The notes under the pieces were generated by a model that made no database searches, had not been told where the DNA came from, and was given only the letters and a program-made list of their open reading frames with translations. The translations under genes and the position numbers were made by a program. This document shows positions 45,301 to 55,789 of a stretch of DNA of 64,000 bases, piece after piece. Origin of the DNA: Dasyornis broadbenti (taxonomy: Eukaryota; Chordata; Aves; Passeriformes; Dasyornithidae); assembly GCA_013397935.1 (NCBI GenBank), contig VZRN01000638.1:23917-87916 (forward strand), given 5' to 3'. Positions within the stretch are counted from its first letter, which is position 1; every line of letters begins with the position of its first letter.

Positions 45301-47163
45301 TTCTGTGATTGTAGCTTCATTGCTTCTGTAAGATTCCTCACTCATTCTTTTCCCAATCTTTCCTTGCTTCAGACCTCAGTACTCAGCAATAGTCTGAGGC
45401 AGCTCTGAAGGACAAATATCTCTTCAGTTTTGTTGGGAGAAGCACAAAGGATGGGAAGCTGGCAAACAGCTGGCTTTCAGTATCATTTCTTTCCCTGTTT
45501 TTTATGGCTTTGGCCTCTCTGAATTGTCTGCCCACATGAATGGCACTGCAGAAAGGACAGTGCACAAAGCCTTGTGACAGCAGGTACACAATGACAACTT
45601 TTGCTTCTCCTCTCCAAAAAAAGATTTTATTAAAGCCAAAGCCATGGGAATCTGCATGTGCACAACTTCTCTTTTGGCTTGGTAGTTATTTATAAACAGC
45701 ATTTTAAAAGCTGATATTTTCATAGTTTCCTCACGTAGGTCTGAGCACTGTATTATCCTGAGAAGTGTTGCAAACTTGGGAATGTGCAGTTTCTGAGCAC
45801 CAGTTAGAGCTGCAGGAGTAACCAATCCATGGCAAGAATCCATATTTACTGATGTGGATGTGAGCTGGAAAAGGGCAAGCAGGGAGATCAGCTGCCTGGC
45901 AGGGAATGGGGATTGTTCAGGGGCTCCTTTCCTTTCATCCCTGTCCTGGGACAGCTGAGTTCATCCTGTGGCAGGTTTTTCCTGTGAAATCAGTGGGTGT
46001 GTGACCAACTCTTGGTGTGAGACCCTGTGTTTCTCCTCTCCCTTCCCAGTACTACCACTACCGGTATGGCCTGGACTTCCGCTGCCTCAGGTATCCAGGG
46101 ATTATCTCTGCTGACTCCCAGCCTGGTGGGGGAACAACTGGTGAGTGACTGGTGCTTGACAAGGGGTCTTGGACAAGGGCAAGGGGGAATGGATTCCCAC
46201 TGCCAGAGGGCAGGGTTAGATGGGATTTTGGGAAGGAATTGTTCCCTGTGAGGGTGCCCAGAGAAGCTGTGGCTGCCTCTGGATCTCTGGAAGTGTCCAA
46301 GGCCAGGCTGGGGGCCTCGGAGAAACCTGGGATGGTGGAAGGTGTCCCTGCCCATGGCAGGAGGGTTGGAACTGGATGATCTTTAAGGTCCCTTCCAACC
46401 CAAACCACTCTGTGATTCCATGATGAATAATACACGGTCCTGCTGCCAGATTTGAGGCAGGAGACTTTGGGGGTGGTCTGAGCTTTGTTGACTGTCATGA
46501 AGCGCACAGCGCAGATCATACACATCCCTTATTCTCTTCCCCAGATTACGCTGTCAAGATTTTCCACGATGCCATCAAGACTGGCAAATTCAAGTGTTAC
46601 CTGAGGCCAGACACTCGGCTGCCCATGATGTACATCGATGACTGCCTGAAGGCCACGCTAGAGATCATGGAGGCCCCTGCAGAAGCCCTGACCATGAGGA
46701 CCTACAACATCAGTGCCATGAGCTTCACTCCTGAGGAGCTGGCCCAGGAGGTGCAGAAGTATGTCCCTGAGCTCCAGATGACCTACAACGTGGATCAAGT
46801 CAGGCAGGCCATAGGTTAGTATCTTCCCTGGCAGCAGGTAAGAAAAACATCACTGGCAAAATAAAATCTCTTCTCTTTTTAGGCACTGGCAAACTGCTCC
46901 TGTGCAGTTCAAGCCTTATGGTTCGAAATTCAGCTTTAGTAGTGATGAAACATCTCAAAGTTCAGAGAGATTTTTCCTAAACCTTAACCTTTCTTGGTTT
47001 TTTTTTTTTTTTGTTCCCTGCAGCTGACAGCTGGCCCATGAACTTCGACGACAGCAATGCCCGCAGGGATTGGGGCTGGAAACACGATTACGACCTCCCT
47101 GAGCTGGTGACCACGATGTTTAGCTACCTTGGGTCTGACTCCAGGATTGCTCAGGCTAACTGA
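42167..47163 (+). CDS. TDH: TDH, mitochondrial L-threonine 3-dehydrogenase, 8 coding exons
   Basis: Joined exons: 42167-42350, 42660-42702, 43822-43892, 44429-44578, 44905-45077, 46050-46140, 46545-46814, 47024-47163. They total 1122 nt, giving 373 residues plus TGA, the same length as mouse TDH. All junctions are GT-AG and in frame. The enzyme oxidises L-threonine with NAD+ to 2-amino-3-ketobutyrate, which GCAT then splits to glycine and acetyl-CoA in mitochondria. Residues 1-50 look like a transit peptide, rich in Arg, Ser and Ala with little acid. The Rossmann motif TGGLGQLG has Gly62, Gly65 and Gly68. The short-chain dehydrogenase pair Tyr195 and Lys199 is present in YGVSK, and PSTIGAFGPTSP is conserved. 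An in-frame TGA at 42155-42157 fixes the start. Human TDH is a pseudogene; this copy shows no disabling change. Confidence 0.97.
42351..42659 (+). other. TDH: TDH intron after coding exon 1
   Basis: 309 bases of unique sequence with a T-rich tract before the acceptor. No repeat recognised. Confidence 0.85.
42660..42702 (+). CDS. TDH: TDH coding exon 2 (43 bp)
   Basis: Acceptor TCTCTTAG|GTGGTC, donor CTGAG|GTAAGT. This very short exon completes the NAD-binding glycine motif (GGLGQLGVGLAKLL). Confidence 0.95.
42703..43821 (+). other. TDH: TDH intron after coding exon 2
   Basis: Contains one short sense CR1 tail at 42830-42893. Otherwise unique AT-rich sequence. Confidence 0.85.
42830..42893 (+). 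repeat. Short CR1 3' tail, sense
   Basis: ATGGTTGGACTTGATGATCT, AAAGGCCTTTTCC and a doubled TTAATGATTCT tail. Confidence 0.75.
43822..43892 (+). CDS. TDH: TDH coding exon 3 (71 bp)
   Basis: Acceptor TTACACAG|GAAACG, donor TATAGTG|GTAAGT. Encodes RKRFGKNNVILSDIRKP and NVFYSG; the Asp of SDIRKP lies at the end of the second strand, where NAD+ ribose is bound in this family. Confidence 0.95.
43893..44428 (+). other. TDH: TDH intron after coding exon 3
   Basis: 536 bases of unique sequence with an A-rich run just after the donor (43917-43929). No CR1 seen. Confidence 0.85.
44429..44578 (+). CDS. TDH: TDH coding exon 4
   Basis: Acceptor CCCTCCAG|GACCTT, donor ATCACTG|GTATGT. Encodes residues 100-149, including DILDYKNLREIVVNN and LFHYSALLSAVGEANV. 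Confidence 0.96.
44599..44843 (+). repeat. CR1 LINE 3' fragment, sense, close to the exon 4 donor
   Basis: GTGCCAGGGGAGGTTTAGGG, GGATATTGGGAAAAGGTCCT, CAGGCTCTGGAACAACTCCC and GGGTTGGATCAATGATCCTG. Begins about 20 bases after the exon and belongs to a different subfamily from the next two introns' copies. Confidence 0.85.
44905..45077 (+). CDS. TDH: TDH coding exon 5, with catalytic Tyr195 and Lys199
   Basis: Acceptor TTTTTTCAG|GTTTAC, donor GGAGAA|GTGAGA. Encodes residues 150-207, with VPSTIGAFGPTSPRD, the IQRPRTIYGVSK catalytic segment and VHAELMGE. Confidence 0.97.
45078..46049 (+). other. TDH: TDH intron after coding exon 5
   Basis: Holds a sense CR1 fragment starting about 49 bases after the donor. 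The remainder is unique. Confidence 0.85.
45126..45311 (+). repeat. CR1 LINE 3' fragment, sense
   Basis: CACTGGCACAGGTTGTCCAG, AGAAGCTGTGGCTGTCCCTG, GGTTGGACAGGGCTTGGAGC to ATTCCATGATTCTGTGATTG. Confidence 0.92.
46050..46140 (+). CDS. TDH: TDH coding exon 6
   Basis: Acceptor CTTCCCAG|TACTAC, donor ACAACTG|GTGAGT. Encodes residues 208-237: YYHYRYGLDFRCLRYPGI and the SADSQPGGGTT substrate-side loop. Confidence 0.96.
46157..46425 (+). repeat. CR1 LINE 3' fragment, sense, close to the exon 6 donor
   Basis: GACAAGGGCAAGGGGGAATG, GGATTCCCACTGCCAGAGGG, then GAATTGTTCCCTGTGAGGGT joins directly to GCCCAGAGAAGCTGTGGCTG, lacking about 20 bases (GGGGAGGCCCTGGCACAGGG) that sister copies have. Fills most of the 404-base intron. 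Confidence 0.92.
46545..46814 (+). CDS. TDH: TDH coding exon 7
   Basis: Acceptor CTTCCCCAG|ATTACG, donor GCCATAG|GTTAGT. Encodes residues 238-327, including TRLPMMYIDDCLKATLEIM and the MRTYNISAMSFTPEELAQEV segment. Confidence 0.97.
47024..47163 (+). CDS. TDH: TDH coding exon 8 and stop
   Basis: Acceptor TTCCCTGCAG|CTGACA. Encodes residues 328-373, with SWPMNFDDSNARRDWGWKHD and the C-terminal helix, ending in TGA at 47161-47163. Confidence 0.96.
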
Positions 47164-49173
47164 AATACTTTCAGATGTTTCCAGATTTCCACAGAGGACC
47201 AGAAAGAAATGGCTGCATTTTAGTTTCTAATTTTCTGAGTCTTAGAGCATGTCAGTTACTAATTTTTGTAAGTAGCGACAGAGTTGGGCAGAAACGTCCT
47301 GTAGCTGGAATGTCCTTTAGATAAAAAACATCTCTGGGTGCTGTCCCCAAACACAGCACTGCAGACAAACACAGAATTCTTAAACTTTCACACTTAGGAG
47401 AAAACCACCAAAAAAAAGCACTTACTCCTGGCTGATGCCTCTCCAATCATTCCTGCCTCTTCCTTGGCAAACAACATGGGATGGCATTGTCCAACCTGGC
47501 ATTTCAGGTGTATCCCGAAAAGTTAACGATAGGTTTTGCATTTTCCTGGTGGAGGATGTTAGGCTGTAGTAAGATAAGATCCTTTCTACTCTTTGCTTAC
47601 TAAAGAAACATCAGAAATGCTGTTTCATGTTTCCAAATTGCAGGGGGTCGTTGCAATTCTAGTTTGAAACCAAACTTTGGTCGATAGCTCCTATTTATAT
47701 CCGTATTGCTGTCTAAGCATACACTTTTCTATACCTAGGGCATACAGAGCAGCATTCTTATAATGCTGCTTATAAATGTGAAGTGGAATAGGACTTGAAT
47801 TCTCGTGTTGCTTTAAAAAAAACCCAGGATTTTCAAGCAAAACTTTGCCCTGTTCTCTGCAAGTGCCACTGCCTTCGGTGCAACCTCGGGGGGAGAGCTG
47901 AAATCCGAAGAACTGTTCCATGGATGTGAGTCTGGGTGGGATTTCAGGCAGGCCAAGCCCCTGTCTGGGTTTATGAGCAGCACTTTTGGTGTCCCTGCAG
48001 CATGACAGGACCGCCTGGAGCAAGTTTTAAAGGCAGGCTGAGGATGGAGCCTGAGGTAGAGTCGGGTCAGCCTTGGAAATCTTTCCTGCTCACCCCCTTT
48101 TCCACGTGCACTGTTTGTAGATGCTGTTTGTGTGTAACTCGTACCCTTTTTATTCTTCAGAGAGGGGATCCAGAAGCTGAAACCATCTCCTAGCTACAGC
48201 TAAGGGCTGTTCTGCTCGTTGAGTTTCATGCACAGGAGATTCTGGGATGAACAAGGGAGTTTTAGTAGATGCATGAGAGGAAGAGATGTCAGTTCAAAAG
48301 CTACTTAGGAGACTTCAGGAAATGACAAACTGGAGAGACAGGAAAGTCATTTTAGGTAAAATACCAGTTTCCATGGATGTGAGTCTGAGCTGTCAGCTAC
48401 TATAGCTGAGAAACACCCTCTGGGAGCTTTGGATTTTATTTTTTTTTCAAAGAAAAAATATCTTTCATTTTCAAAATGACTGGAAATTCCCTACAGGAAG
48501 CTCTCCATATTTTTTTTTTTTGTCTTGTGTACTCTAGTAGTGTGTGTAGTTAAACACATTCAAGTATTTTTTCTTTTTTTTTTTTGCCTACAACTTGTTT
48601 GCTCTGTTTTCTGTGACGGTGCTTTGGTGGCTGCGAGTCTGTTGCGTTCTCTGTAACCCTGCCGTGATCAGATTTTTGTCTGTTTGTGCAGGAGTTCTCC
48701 TGCAGGGAATATGTTTCCTCACAAAAGTAACCTTCCAGTGAAGATTCTGTGGTGAAACCCAGTTATTTGAGACATTTGTTACACTTGTATCTCTTGGTTT
48801 TGTACTTTTATCCTTTCATCTGTGGGCAAAGTAGGAATTTCCCAGGTATTTAAGCTCAAGGGTCGTGGTTGTTACTGAAACATTTTTATATTGTTTACGT
48901 TGCTGAAAGGACAAGTTTTTAAACCTCAGCCGCTGTTGTAACTCTCACAAAGCTCCAGTGTAATTTTTGGCCCAATGGGCCAGCGAAGTCGGCTTTCCCT
49001 TCACACCCTGCAAGGAGAGAGTGGCTGGGGTTTGTCCTCTGCCCTGCCCAAAAGGATTGGATCCAGACTGGATTATCTCCCAGGGACCTGGAGCCAGCAG
49101 ATGAAGGGCAGTAAAGGATCTGAAGTGTCTTGTCCACTCCTCAATGCCTCTGTTCCACCCTTGGGAAGTGTAA

Positions 49174-49179
49174 AATAAA
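49174..49179 (+). terminator. TDH: Candidate TDH poly(A) signal 1
   Basis: AATAAA followed by GAGTTGTTGAGG, a GT-containing stretch. First canonical hexamer after the TDH stop. Confidence 0.45.
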
Positions 49180-49458
49180 GAGTTGTTGAGGAGTCTCACT
49201 CCATTTCCTTACGTCACTCAAAGTCCTGGGGTCTGATGCCCCCAGCCTCATTCCCAGCTCCAGTTTAACTGGAGGCAACGAGACCGAGAAGCAGGAATGT
49301 TCTTTTCTCTGAAACACACTGTCCTTGGTGGTGGAATCGCACAAAAACCTTGGAATGGGTTATCAGAGCTGTGATATGCAAACCTAATGGCATTTTGAGA
49401 TGATGTTGGCTTCATTGAGGATCAGCCATTTAAGCAACTTAAATTGTTCGAAATCTGA

Positions 49459-49464
49459 AATAAA
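49459..49464 (+). terminator. TDH: Candidate TDH poly(A) signal 2
   Basis: AATAAA with GAGTGTTCTGG and GGTAACAGTGGTGG within about 45 bases downstream, a reasonable GT-rich element. Confidence 0.4.
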
Positions 49465-49839
49465 CCATGTTCCAATAGAGAGTGTTCTGGAGGTAACAGT
49501 GGTGGCAATCAGGGAATGTCATTCAATGTGTCTGCAAGGTCTGAGTCCTGTTTGAAATTTTCGTTTTCAATCTGACCCATGATCTGGTTTTTTTTCCTCC
49601 CCCATGTCTTCCATATTACCTTTTCTTGTAATGATGTCACATTTTTTTTCTGTATTAAACCAACTTTATGTGGTAAAAACCTTTTGTTACCATATTGAAG
49701 TTTGACTTCTGGACAGAGACTTCCCTCATGACGCTTGAGCACTGTGGCTGTTAAATTACCTATTCAGGGGAAAAAAAAAAAAAAGGTTGTTAAGAATATT
49801 TTTTTTCAACTATTGTAAGTTGTGGGTGATGCCTACTTT

Positions 49840-49845
49840 AATAAA
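49840..49845 (+). terminator. TDH: Candidate TDH poly(A) signal 3
   Basis: AATAAA followed by GGGTTTGTCATCCTTGGTTGG, immediately before the CR1-rich spacer begins. Confidence 0.45.
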
Positions 49846-49904
49846 ATCCTATGCAGATGGATCCTGGGTTTGTCATCCTTGGTTGGAGCAAGTGAGGGCA
49901 GTGC

Positions 49905-50067
49905 TCAGGGGCTCCTGGTCAGTGCTGAGGGAGCCAGGATTGGGCTGGAGAGCGACTTTGGACAAGGGATGGAGGGACAGGACACAGGGAATGGCTTCAA
50001 ACTGCAGAGGGCAGGGTTAGATGGGATACTGGGGAGGAATTACCGGCTGTGAGGGTGGTGAAGCCCT
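49905..50067 (+). repeat. CR1 LINE 3' fragment, sense, truncated at both ends
   Basis: GACTTTGGACAAGGGATGGA, GGACAGGACACAGGGAATGG and GGGTTAGATGGGATACTGGG; the terminal third is absent. Confidence 0.88.
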
Positions 50068-50477
50068 CTTCAGCCCTGTTTCTGTGTCTGAGCAGGTCCT
50101 GCCTGGAGATATTGCACAAGCTGTGATGGAGAAGCTTGTGCAGGGGTGGGTGAGGAGATCGTGCTCCTCATAACTCCCCACAGACCCACCCTGCCTCCTT
50201 AATCCATGGATAAACCCTCCCTGCAGGTGAAACCAGGCCTTTCCCTCCTCCCACGCCTCAGCTTTCTAATGATGGGAACCTCTAGTGGAGAAAACTCCTC
50301 TTGACCATGATTTCATGACTAATGTGACCATTGTGCTTCTGGCGTTGCGGCTCCGTGCTCTTCCCAGCTGCTTCCTTTGATCCTTGGTTTGGATCTTGTC
50401 GGGTCCTGTTTGACACATGCCCAGGCTGGCTTTTGGAAGTGCCAGGGGTGACGGTGCTGCCTCCAGAGCTGCTGCAG

Positions 50478-50785
50478 CTGGAGCCAGGCTGGGAGAGCTG
50501 GGGGGGTTCACCTGGAGAAGAGAAGGATCCAGGGAGAGCTCAGAGCCCCTGGCAGGGCCTAAAGGAGCTCCAGGAGAGCTGGAGAGGGACTGGGGACAAG
50601 GGATGGAAGGACAGGACACAGGGAATGGCTTCCCACTGCCAGAGGGCAGGGATAGATGGGATATTGGGAAGGAATTGTTTCCTGTGAGGGTGGGGAGGCC
50701 CTGGCACAGGGTGCCCAGAGCAGCTGTGGCTGCCCCTGGATCCCTGGAAGTGTCCAAGGCCAGGTTGGATGCAGCTTGGAGCTGC
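50478..50785 (+). repeat. CR1 LINE 3' fragment, sense, young subfamily, tail missing
   Basis: GGAGCCAGGCTGGGAGAGCT, GGATCCAGGGAGAGCTCAGA, GGCTTCCCACTGCCAGAGGG to GGCCAGGTTGGATGCAGCTT. Very similar to the copies at 51661 and 55790. Confidence 0.92.
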
Positions 50786-51660
50786 TTAAGACATAAAACA
50801 GGTACAGGAAGAGGAGGAAGCTCCTTCCCTCAGTGGAAAGGTGTGAGGGATGTGAGGGATTAACCCCTGTGCTTTTGGAAAACCCCTCCTGCTGCTCCTC
50901 GAGATGGAATCAAGCTCTAACACTGTTTTTCAGGAGCTCTGTGTTCCTGCAGTAAAGAGAAGTTGAGCCCAGGGAGGTGAAGAGAGGAAAGCACCTGGAT
51001 TATCCAGAGGGAAATCCAGGGCCTGGGATCCCCACATTGCAGCCCCCTCAGCACACTCCATGTTTCAGTTGGGATTGATGGCTTTCCCGACCCGCTGCAG
51101 GCAGGCTGTGTCTATTTTAGGTGAGCATCAGCTGGCATTTGCCCTTCTCCAGGAGTCTCAGGCCAGACAAATGCTCTCCAGGCTATTTCTGGCTTCACAG
51201 CATAACTGCATGTGATCCTAAATTCCCCGTGGGACTGAGTGCCTGTGGCATGCTGGAGCTGAGGGGCACGGAGAGGGCAACTGCTGGAACAAACCCAGGG
51301 ATTTAAGGATGACTGGGATGACACAGAGAAGCTCAGAGTTGGCACACACGGCTGTGGAGACGCAATTCAAAAGGCATTTATGCATCAGCAGCACCTTTGT
51401 GGAAGCTAACTCTGGAGTGTGCATTGCTCAGCCAGGAAAGAAAGGTGCTTCCTACCCATGATTCTGCAACTGGGAGCAGTTTAGGATGTTTTCCAGCACA
51501 CAGGTTAGCATTAACTTTTGAGGGGTTTTGAACTTTTGTACATAAAGTATAAACAGTCTTGTGCCCTCTCTCCCCATCTCAGATGGATCCCCACAGTAGA
51601 AGAGATCTCAGGTGCAGGATAATATTTCTTCTGGCCTCAAGCAGAACTCTGATATTTCAG

Positions 51661-52022
51661 TCTGGGGAAGAAAAACTCCAAAGAGACCTCAGAGCCTCTT
51701 TCAGTGCATAAAGGGGCTCCAGGAGAGCTGGAGAGGGACTGGGGACAAGGGATGGAGGGACAGGACACAGGGAATGACTTCCCACTGCCAGAGGGCAGGG
51801 ATAGATGGGAGATTGGGAAGGAATTGTTTCCTGTGAGGGTGGGGAGGCCCTGGCACAGGGTGCCCAGAGCTGCTGTGGCTGCCCCTGGATCCCTGGAAGT
51901 GTCCAAGGCCAGGCTGGACAGGGCTTGGAGCATCCATGGATAGTGGAAGGTGTCCCTGCCCATGGAATAGGGTTGGAAGTTGATCTTCAAGGTCCCTTCC
52001 AACCCAAACCATTTCATGATTC
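51661..52022 (+). repeat. CR1 LINE 3' fragment, sense, young subfamily
   Basis: AAGAGACCTCAGAGCCTCTT, GGAGAGGGACTGGGGACAAG, GGAATGACTTCCCACTGCCA to CAACCCAAACCATTTCATGA, with the tail present. Confidence 0.93.
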
Positions 52023-53974
52023 TGCAAATCTTCTGCAGGTCAGTGTGGATTTGAACGGAAATAAGACTCTGGAGAGGTTATATTTTAGCTCACATATAAA
52101 AAACCTCAGGTTTTCCCAGCCAAAGTTTCCCAGAGGAGCAAATGAACCCCTAAACATGTGTGAGCTCCCAACCTGTGCTGGCTGTGGATGTCCTTGGATC
52201 CATGGATTTGGTTGGCAGCATCTGCCATTGTCCTGACGGGGAAAGCAGCTGAGTGTCCAAAGCCCTGTCAGTTTGGGAGTGAGGTTTGGGGCAGGAAGGG
52301 ATTTGGGAGAACAGCACAGTTTTACCCAGGTTACATCTGTTGCCTGCTCTCAGTTTACCTCCCAACCCCATCCCTGAGAGTAGCTCAGGGATAAGCCTGG
52401 AATAAGATCCATACCCAGCAGGAAATTTTGAGGCAGTGACCCTCTTTTGGATGACAAATTAATTCAATCAATGGCTACAGCAAGGCTGTGCCAGCCAGAG
52501 GGGGCTCAGGTTAACCCTATCCCTTGGGACCCCACTCCAACATTTCCAGCCTCCCTTTCCACCACAGGCCTGGGATTTGGACATCCAGGCACGCCTGGGA
52601 AGAAGCAGGATGCTCCGGAATATCTTCCCATAATCAAATCCCTTGTCCCTTGTCCGTGTGTCCTCCAGATCGCCACTGTTTGCTCAGTACATCCCTGCCT
52701 TTGTTCCTGATCCTGTGAGTCTTGTCCAGGGGAGAGGGCTGGGATCGTATTCCTGGCAGGATAAACACATCCCCAGGAACTTCCCTGGATTTGGACCAAT
52801 CCTAAAAAACGGGAGGTCCTTGGCAGGGCACACCCAGCTCCAAGGACACAGCGAGCCGATCGTTTTTTGGAAAGGCGGGGGCATTGCCGCCACGGTGATG
52901 TCACCTCACCTGGGTGATGCAACGGGTCCTTCATCTCTCCAGCCTCTCCACAATTCCAGCTAAAGATCCCTCATTGGCAGGGCTGTTGCGAAAGGGACGA
53001 GCCAGAGGAGAGAAAGTAAAGTCCAGAGTTCGCCCCCTTTGACCAACACACCCCAAATTCACCAGATTTGGTGCATTTTAAAAGCTCTTTATCCTGCTCT
53101 CTTATCATTCTGAGAGACTCTCTTAGGGGCAGTCCTTACCTTTCTAGTCCTTGTAATTTTAAACAAAAATTGATCTTCTGGAAATGAATATGAACTGTGT
53201 GAGCCCGAAAATCTGTAATTAATTTTTAACAGTGTCGTGCTGTAATATTTTATTATTGTTTTATTCATAACAATACTTTATCTTATTATCTTGCTTAATT
53301 TAGTAGGATCAGTTTTACACTATAGCCCCAGCAACATTTCCTTGGTAAATACAGGAATAGCACTATTATTGCTCAGATATGGCTTGCCAGCCTGTCCTAA
53401 ATTGTGAAAAACTGCTAAAATGACTTTTTTTTGGTAGGATGCCTTATATGGGGGTTTGTCATAGAGTGTCTGGGTGTGTTTGGCTGTACACAAACACCAA
53501 CCCGAGGAGGCTTTTTCATGGAATAAGTTGTTTGTTGAGCTCCAGCATGAGGGAAGCTCAGTTTGGTGTGGGCTTATGATTGATGTGGGTCTCTAATAAA
53601 GAAATTAAAAATGTTTCTTTTGCAAAGAGATGTCCCCTCCCTCTGCCTGGGTCCAGTCCCCTCCACGCTTTTCCCAGTTGCACTTGTCTTTGGGGAATGT
53701 AAAGGAGGAAAGGTCAATAAATGAGCAATTTCCCTTTCTTCATGTCTCTCCTTTTTTTACCATCTGTCCTCCTTCCACATCCATGCATTTTTTTCGATGG
53801 CTAGGTGCGGGTTAAGCAGGCCTGAAGCTGTGCCAGGGACCAAGAGATTGGCGCACTTGGCATTACTGGAGGAAAATGTGCTTTGGAAACTGGGAATAAC
53901 CCCAGTTCCTCCTGCAGTGTCTTCCCCACTTAAGGTGGTGTGGGAGCTGACACATAGAACAAACAAAAGTAATT

Positions 53975-54071
53975 CCCAGAATGGAATATTATCATTAAGG
54001 TGGGAAAAAACCTCCAAGATCATCAAGCCCAGCCTTGGAATGGATACCATCATTGCCACTAAACTACATGG
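53975..54071 (-). repeat. CR1 tail fragment of another subfamily, antisense
   Basis: CCAGAATGGAATATTATCAT, ACCTCCAAGATCATCAAGCC and CATTGCCACTAAACTACATG, diverged from the majority CR1 tails here. Confidence 0.7.
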
Positions 54072-54281
54072 TGAAGAATATTCTGTCTCCCCCCACGAAT
54101 CCCTTGATCCACACCGTGATCCCACCAAATCTCCTCTCACTTCTCCATGAATATTTCCATCTCCATCAAAGGCAGGGACTTGCAAAGCCTCAAGCAGGGC
54201 ACAGGCTCCACCCAGATGTTTGCTCAGCTGTTTTTTCTCTGCTGTCTGCCTGAGAGCTGTCAAGGAAACAGCAACACCTTT

Positions 54282-54387
54282 ATCCATCCATCCCTCCATC
54301 CGTCCGTCCGTCCGTCCGTCCATCCATCCATCCATCCATCCATCCATCCATCCATCCATCCATCCATCCATCCATCCATCCATCCAT
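54282..54387. repeat. CCAT tetranucleotide tandem repeat with CCGT variants
   Basis: About 26 units of CCAT on the plus strand. A block of CCGT units sits near the 5' end, and pure CCAT follows. Frames through it read as repeated IHPS or MDGW and are not proteins. Confidence 0.97.
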
Positions 54388-54971
54388 GGGACTCTCAGCC
54401 CTCCTGGCTGGAAAAGCTGTCCCATCCATGGCACAGGATCAGCAGGGTCTCACAGGGCACACTGTGGATGACCGAGCAGATGTTCGAATGCTGATGACCC
54501 CGGGGATGTTTGCTCTGCTGGCAGCGTGTCCCGGGATCGGTGCCAGCAGCAGATTTCTCACCTCCAGCCTTCCTGCCTGGCAACAGCAGCTGGGCCGCTG
54601 GCCTGAGACCATCCTGAACCCTTGGGGGTCACAGAGGGGACATTTCCCACCTGTCCCCAGGCACACAGGCCTGGCAGGAGACTGAGGCCATCAGGGAACG
54701 GTGGCACCTCAGTCTCTGGGGACACACCAGGGCCCCCTCCTGACAATGTGTCTGTGCAAGGGCCTGGGGAATTTTGGGGAGGTTTTGGCTCTCCAGAGGT
54801 TACCACAGCGCCACGGAGTGAAGGGGCTTGCGATGGGGAAGGGCAGTTTTGCTGTGCACAGGAGGAAAAAGGCATTGCTGGGCTGGGAATCCAAGGAGGG
54901 ACCACAGCCCACAGCTCCCAAGCTGTTTGCTGGAAGCAAATCAAAACCATCATAGTTTAATTTTAAAAATG

Positions 54972-55200
54972 CCAGAATCACAGAATGGTTTGGGTTGGGA
55001 CCTTAAAGATTGGCTTGTTCCATCCCCCAGCCATGGGCACGGACACCTTCCACCATCCCAGGTTGCTCCAAGCCCTGTCCAACCTGGCCTTGGATACTTC
55101 CAGGGATCCAGGGGCAGCCACAGCTTCTCTGGGCAACCTGTTCCAGTGGCTCGCCATTCTCACAGGGAATAATTTCCCCCTAATATCCCATCTCTCCCTG
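54972..55200 (-). repeat. CR1 LINE 3' fragment, antisense
   Basis: CCAGAATCACAGAATGGTTT, GGGCACGGACACCTTCCACC, CCTGGCCTTGGATACTTCCA, GGGCAGCCACAGCTTCTCTG to TCCCCCTAATATCCCATCTC. Confidence 0.92.
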
Positions 55201-55605
55201 CCCTGTGCCAGTTTGAAAGGCCTTATTTCGGTTTTCAGGCCCAATTCAGACTCTGAATGCAGTGGTGATGATGCAGTGACAGCAGTGCTGTTCACGCCGA
55301 GCTCAAAGCCTGGATTCTCTTGCAACGCCGCTCCATTTCTGCCAAGAAGATTCCACTCATGGCTCTGGCTGATGCTTTTTAATGATGGCTTTTTTTCCAT
55401 GGCAGGGGATCAGATATTTGCTGAGCTGGAGGCTTGTGCCGCTCTCCTGCCAGATTCCCAAATCCCCTCCCATGGCAGCCACCTGCCATTCCAGCAGAAG
55501 CTGCGTCTCCATCTCTTCCAAGACGCTTGGAGCCAGTCTCAGCTTTCCTTGTCTGGCCAGGGCAGGGGTCTCCATCCTGCTGAGGCACCTGCTGAAGTGG
55601 AAAGT

Positions 55606-55650
55606 TTAATTAAAGGCTTAATTGTCCTCTCCCCAGAAGCCTTTAATTAA
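55606..55650. repeat. Perfect 14-bp inverted repeat
   Basis: Left arm TTAATTAAAGGCTT (55606-55619), right arm AAGCCTTTAATTAA (55637-55650), 17-base spacer. The arms are exact reverse complements. No flanking target-site duplication or transposon body was identified. Confidence 0.9.
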
Positions 55651-55789
55651 CTGGTGCTGGCTTGGCCATGAGGTTGGAGTGGAGGTGGAGGAGGTTGCTC
55701 TGCTCTGGGCATGGAAGATGCAGTGATTGCACAAATTTGGGGTGTACTTGGGGCAAGCAGCGCTGCTGGGGCAGGAGAAGTTCTGGAAA

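Larger units (their letters stand above)
47164..49865 (+). other. TDH: Probable TDH 3' UTR
   Basis: No recognised CR1 for 2.7 kb after the stop, then CR1 resumes at about 49905. AATAAA hexamers occur at 49174-49179, 49459-49464 and 49840-49845, so the transcript may have alternative ends. Contains T-rich runs near 48438, 48512 and 48570. Confidence 0.5.

Noticed and set aside
53757..54434. 225-residue minus-strand frame with MDGW repeats
   Set aside because: The repeats are the translated CCAT tandem array.
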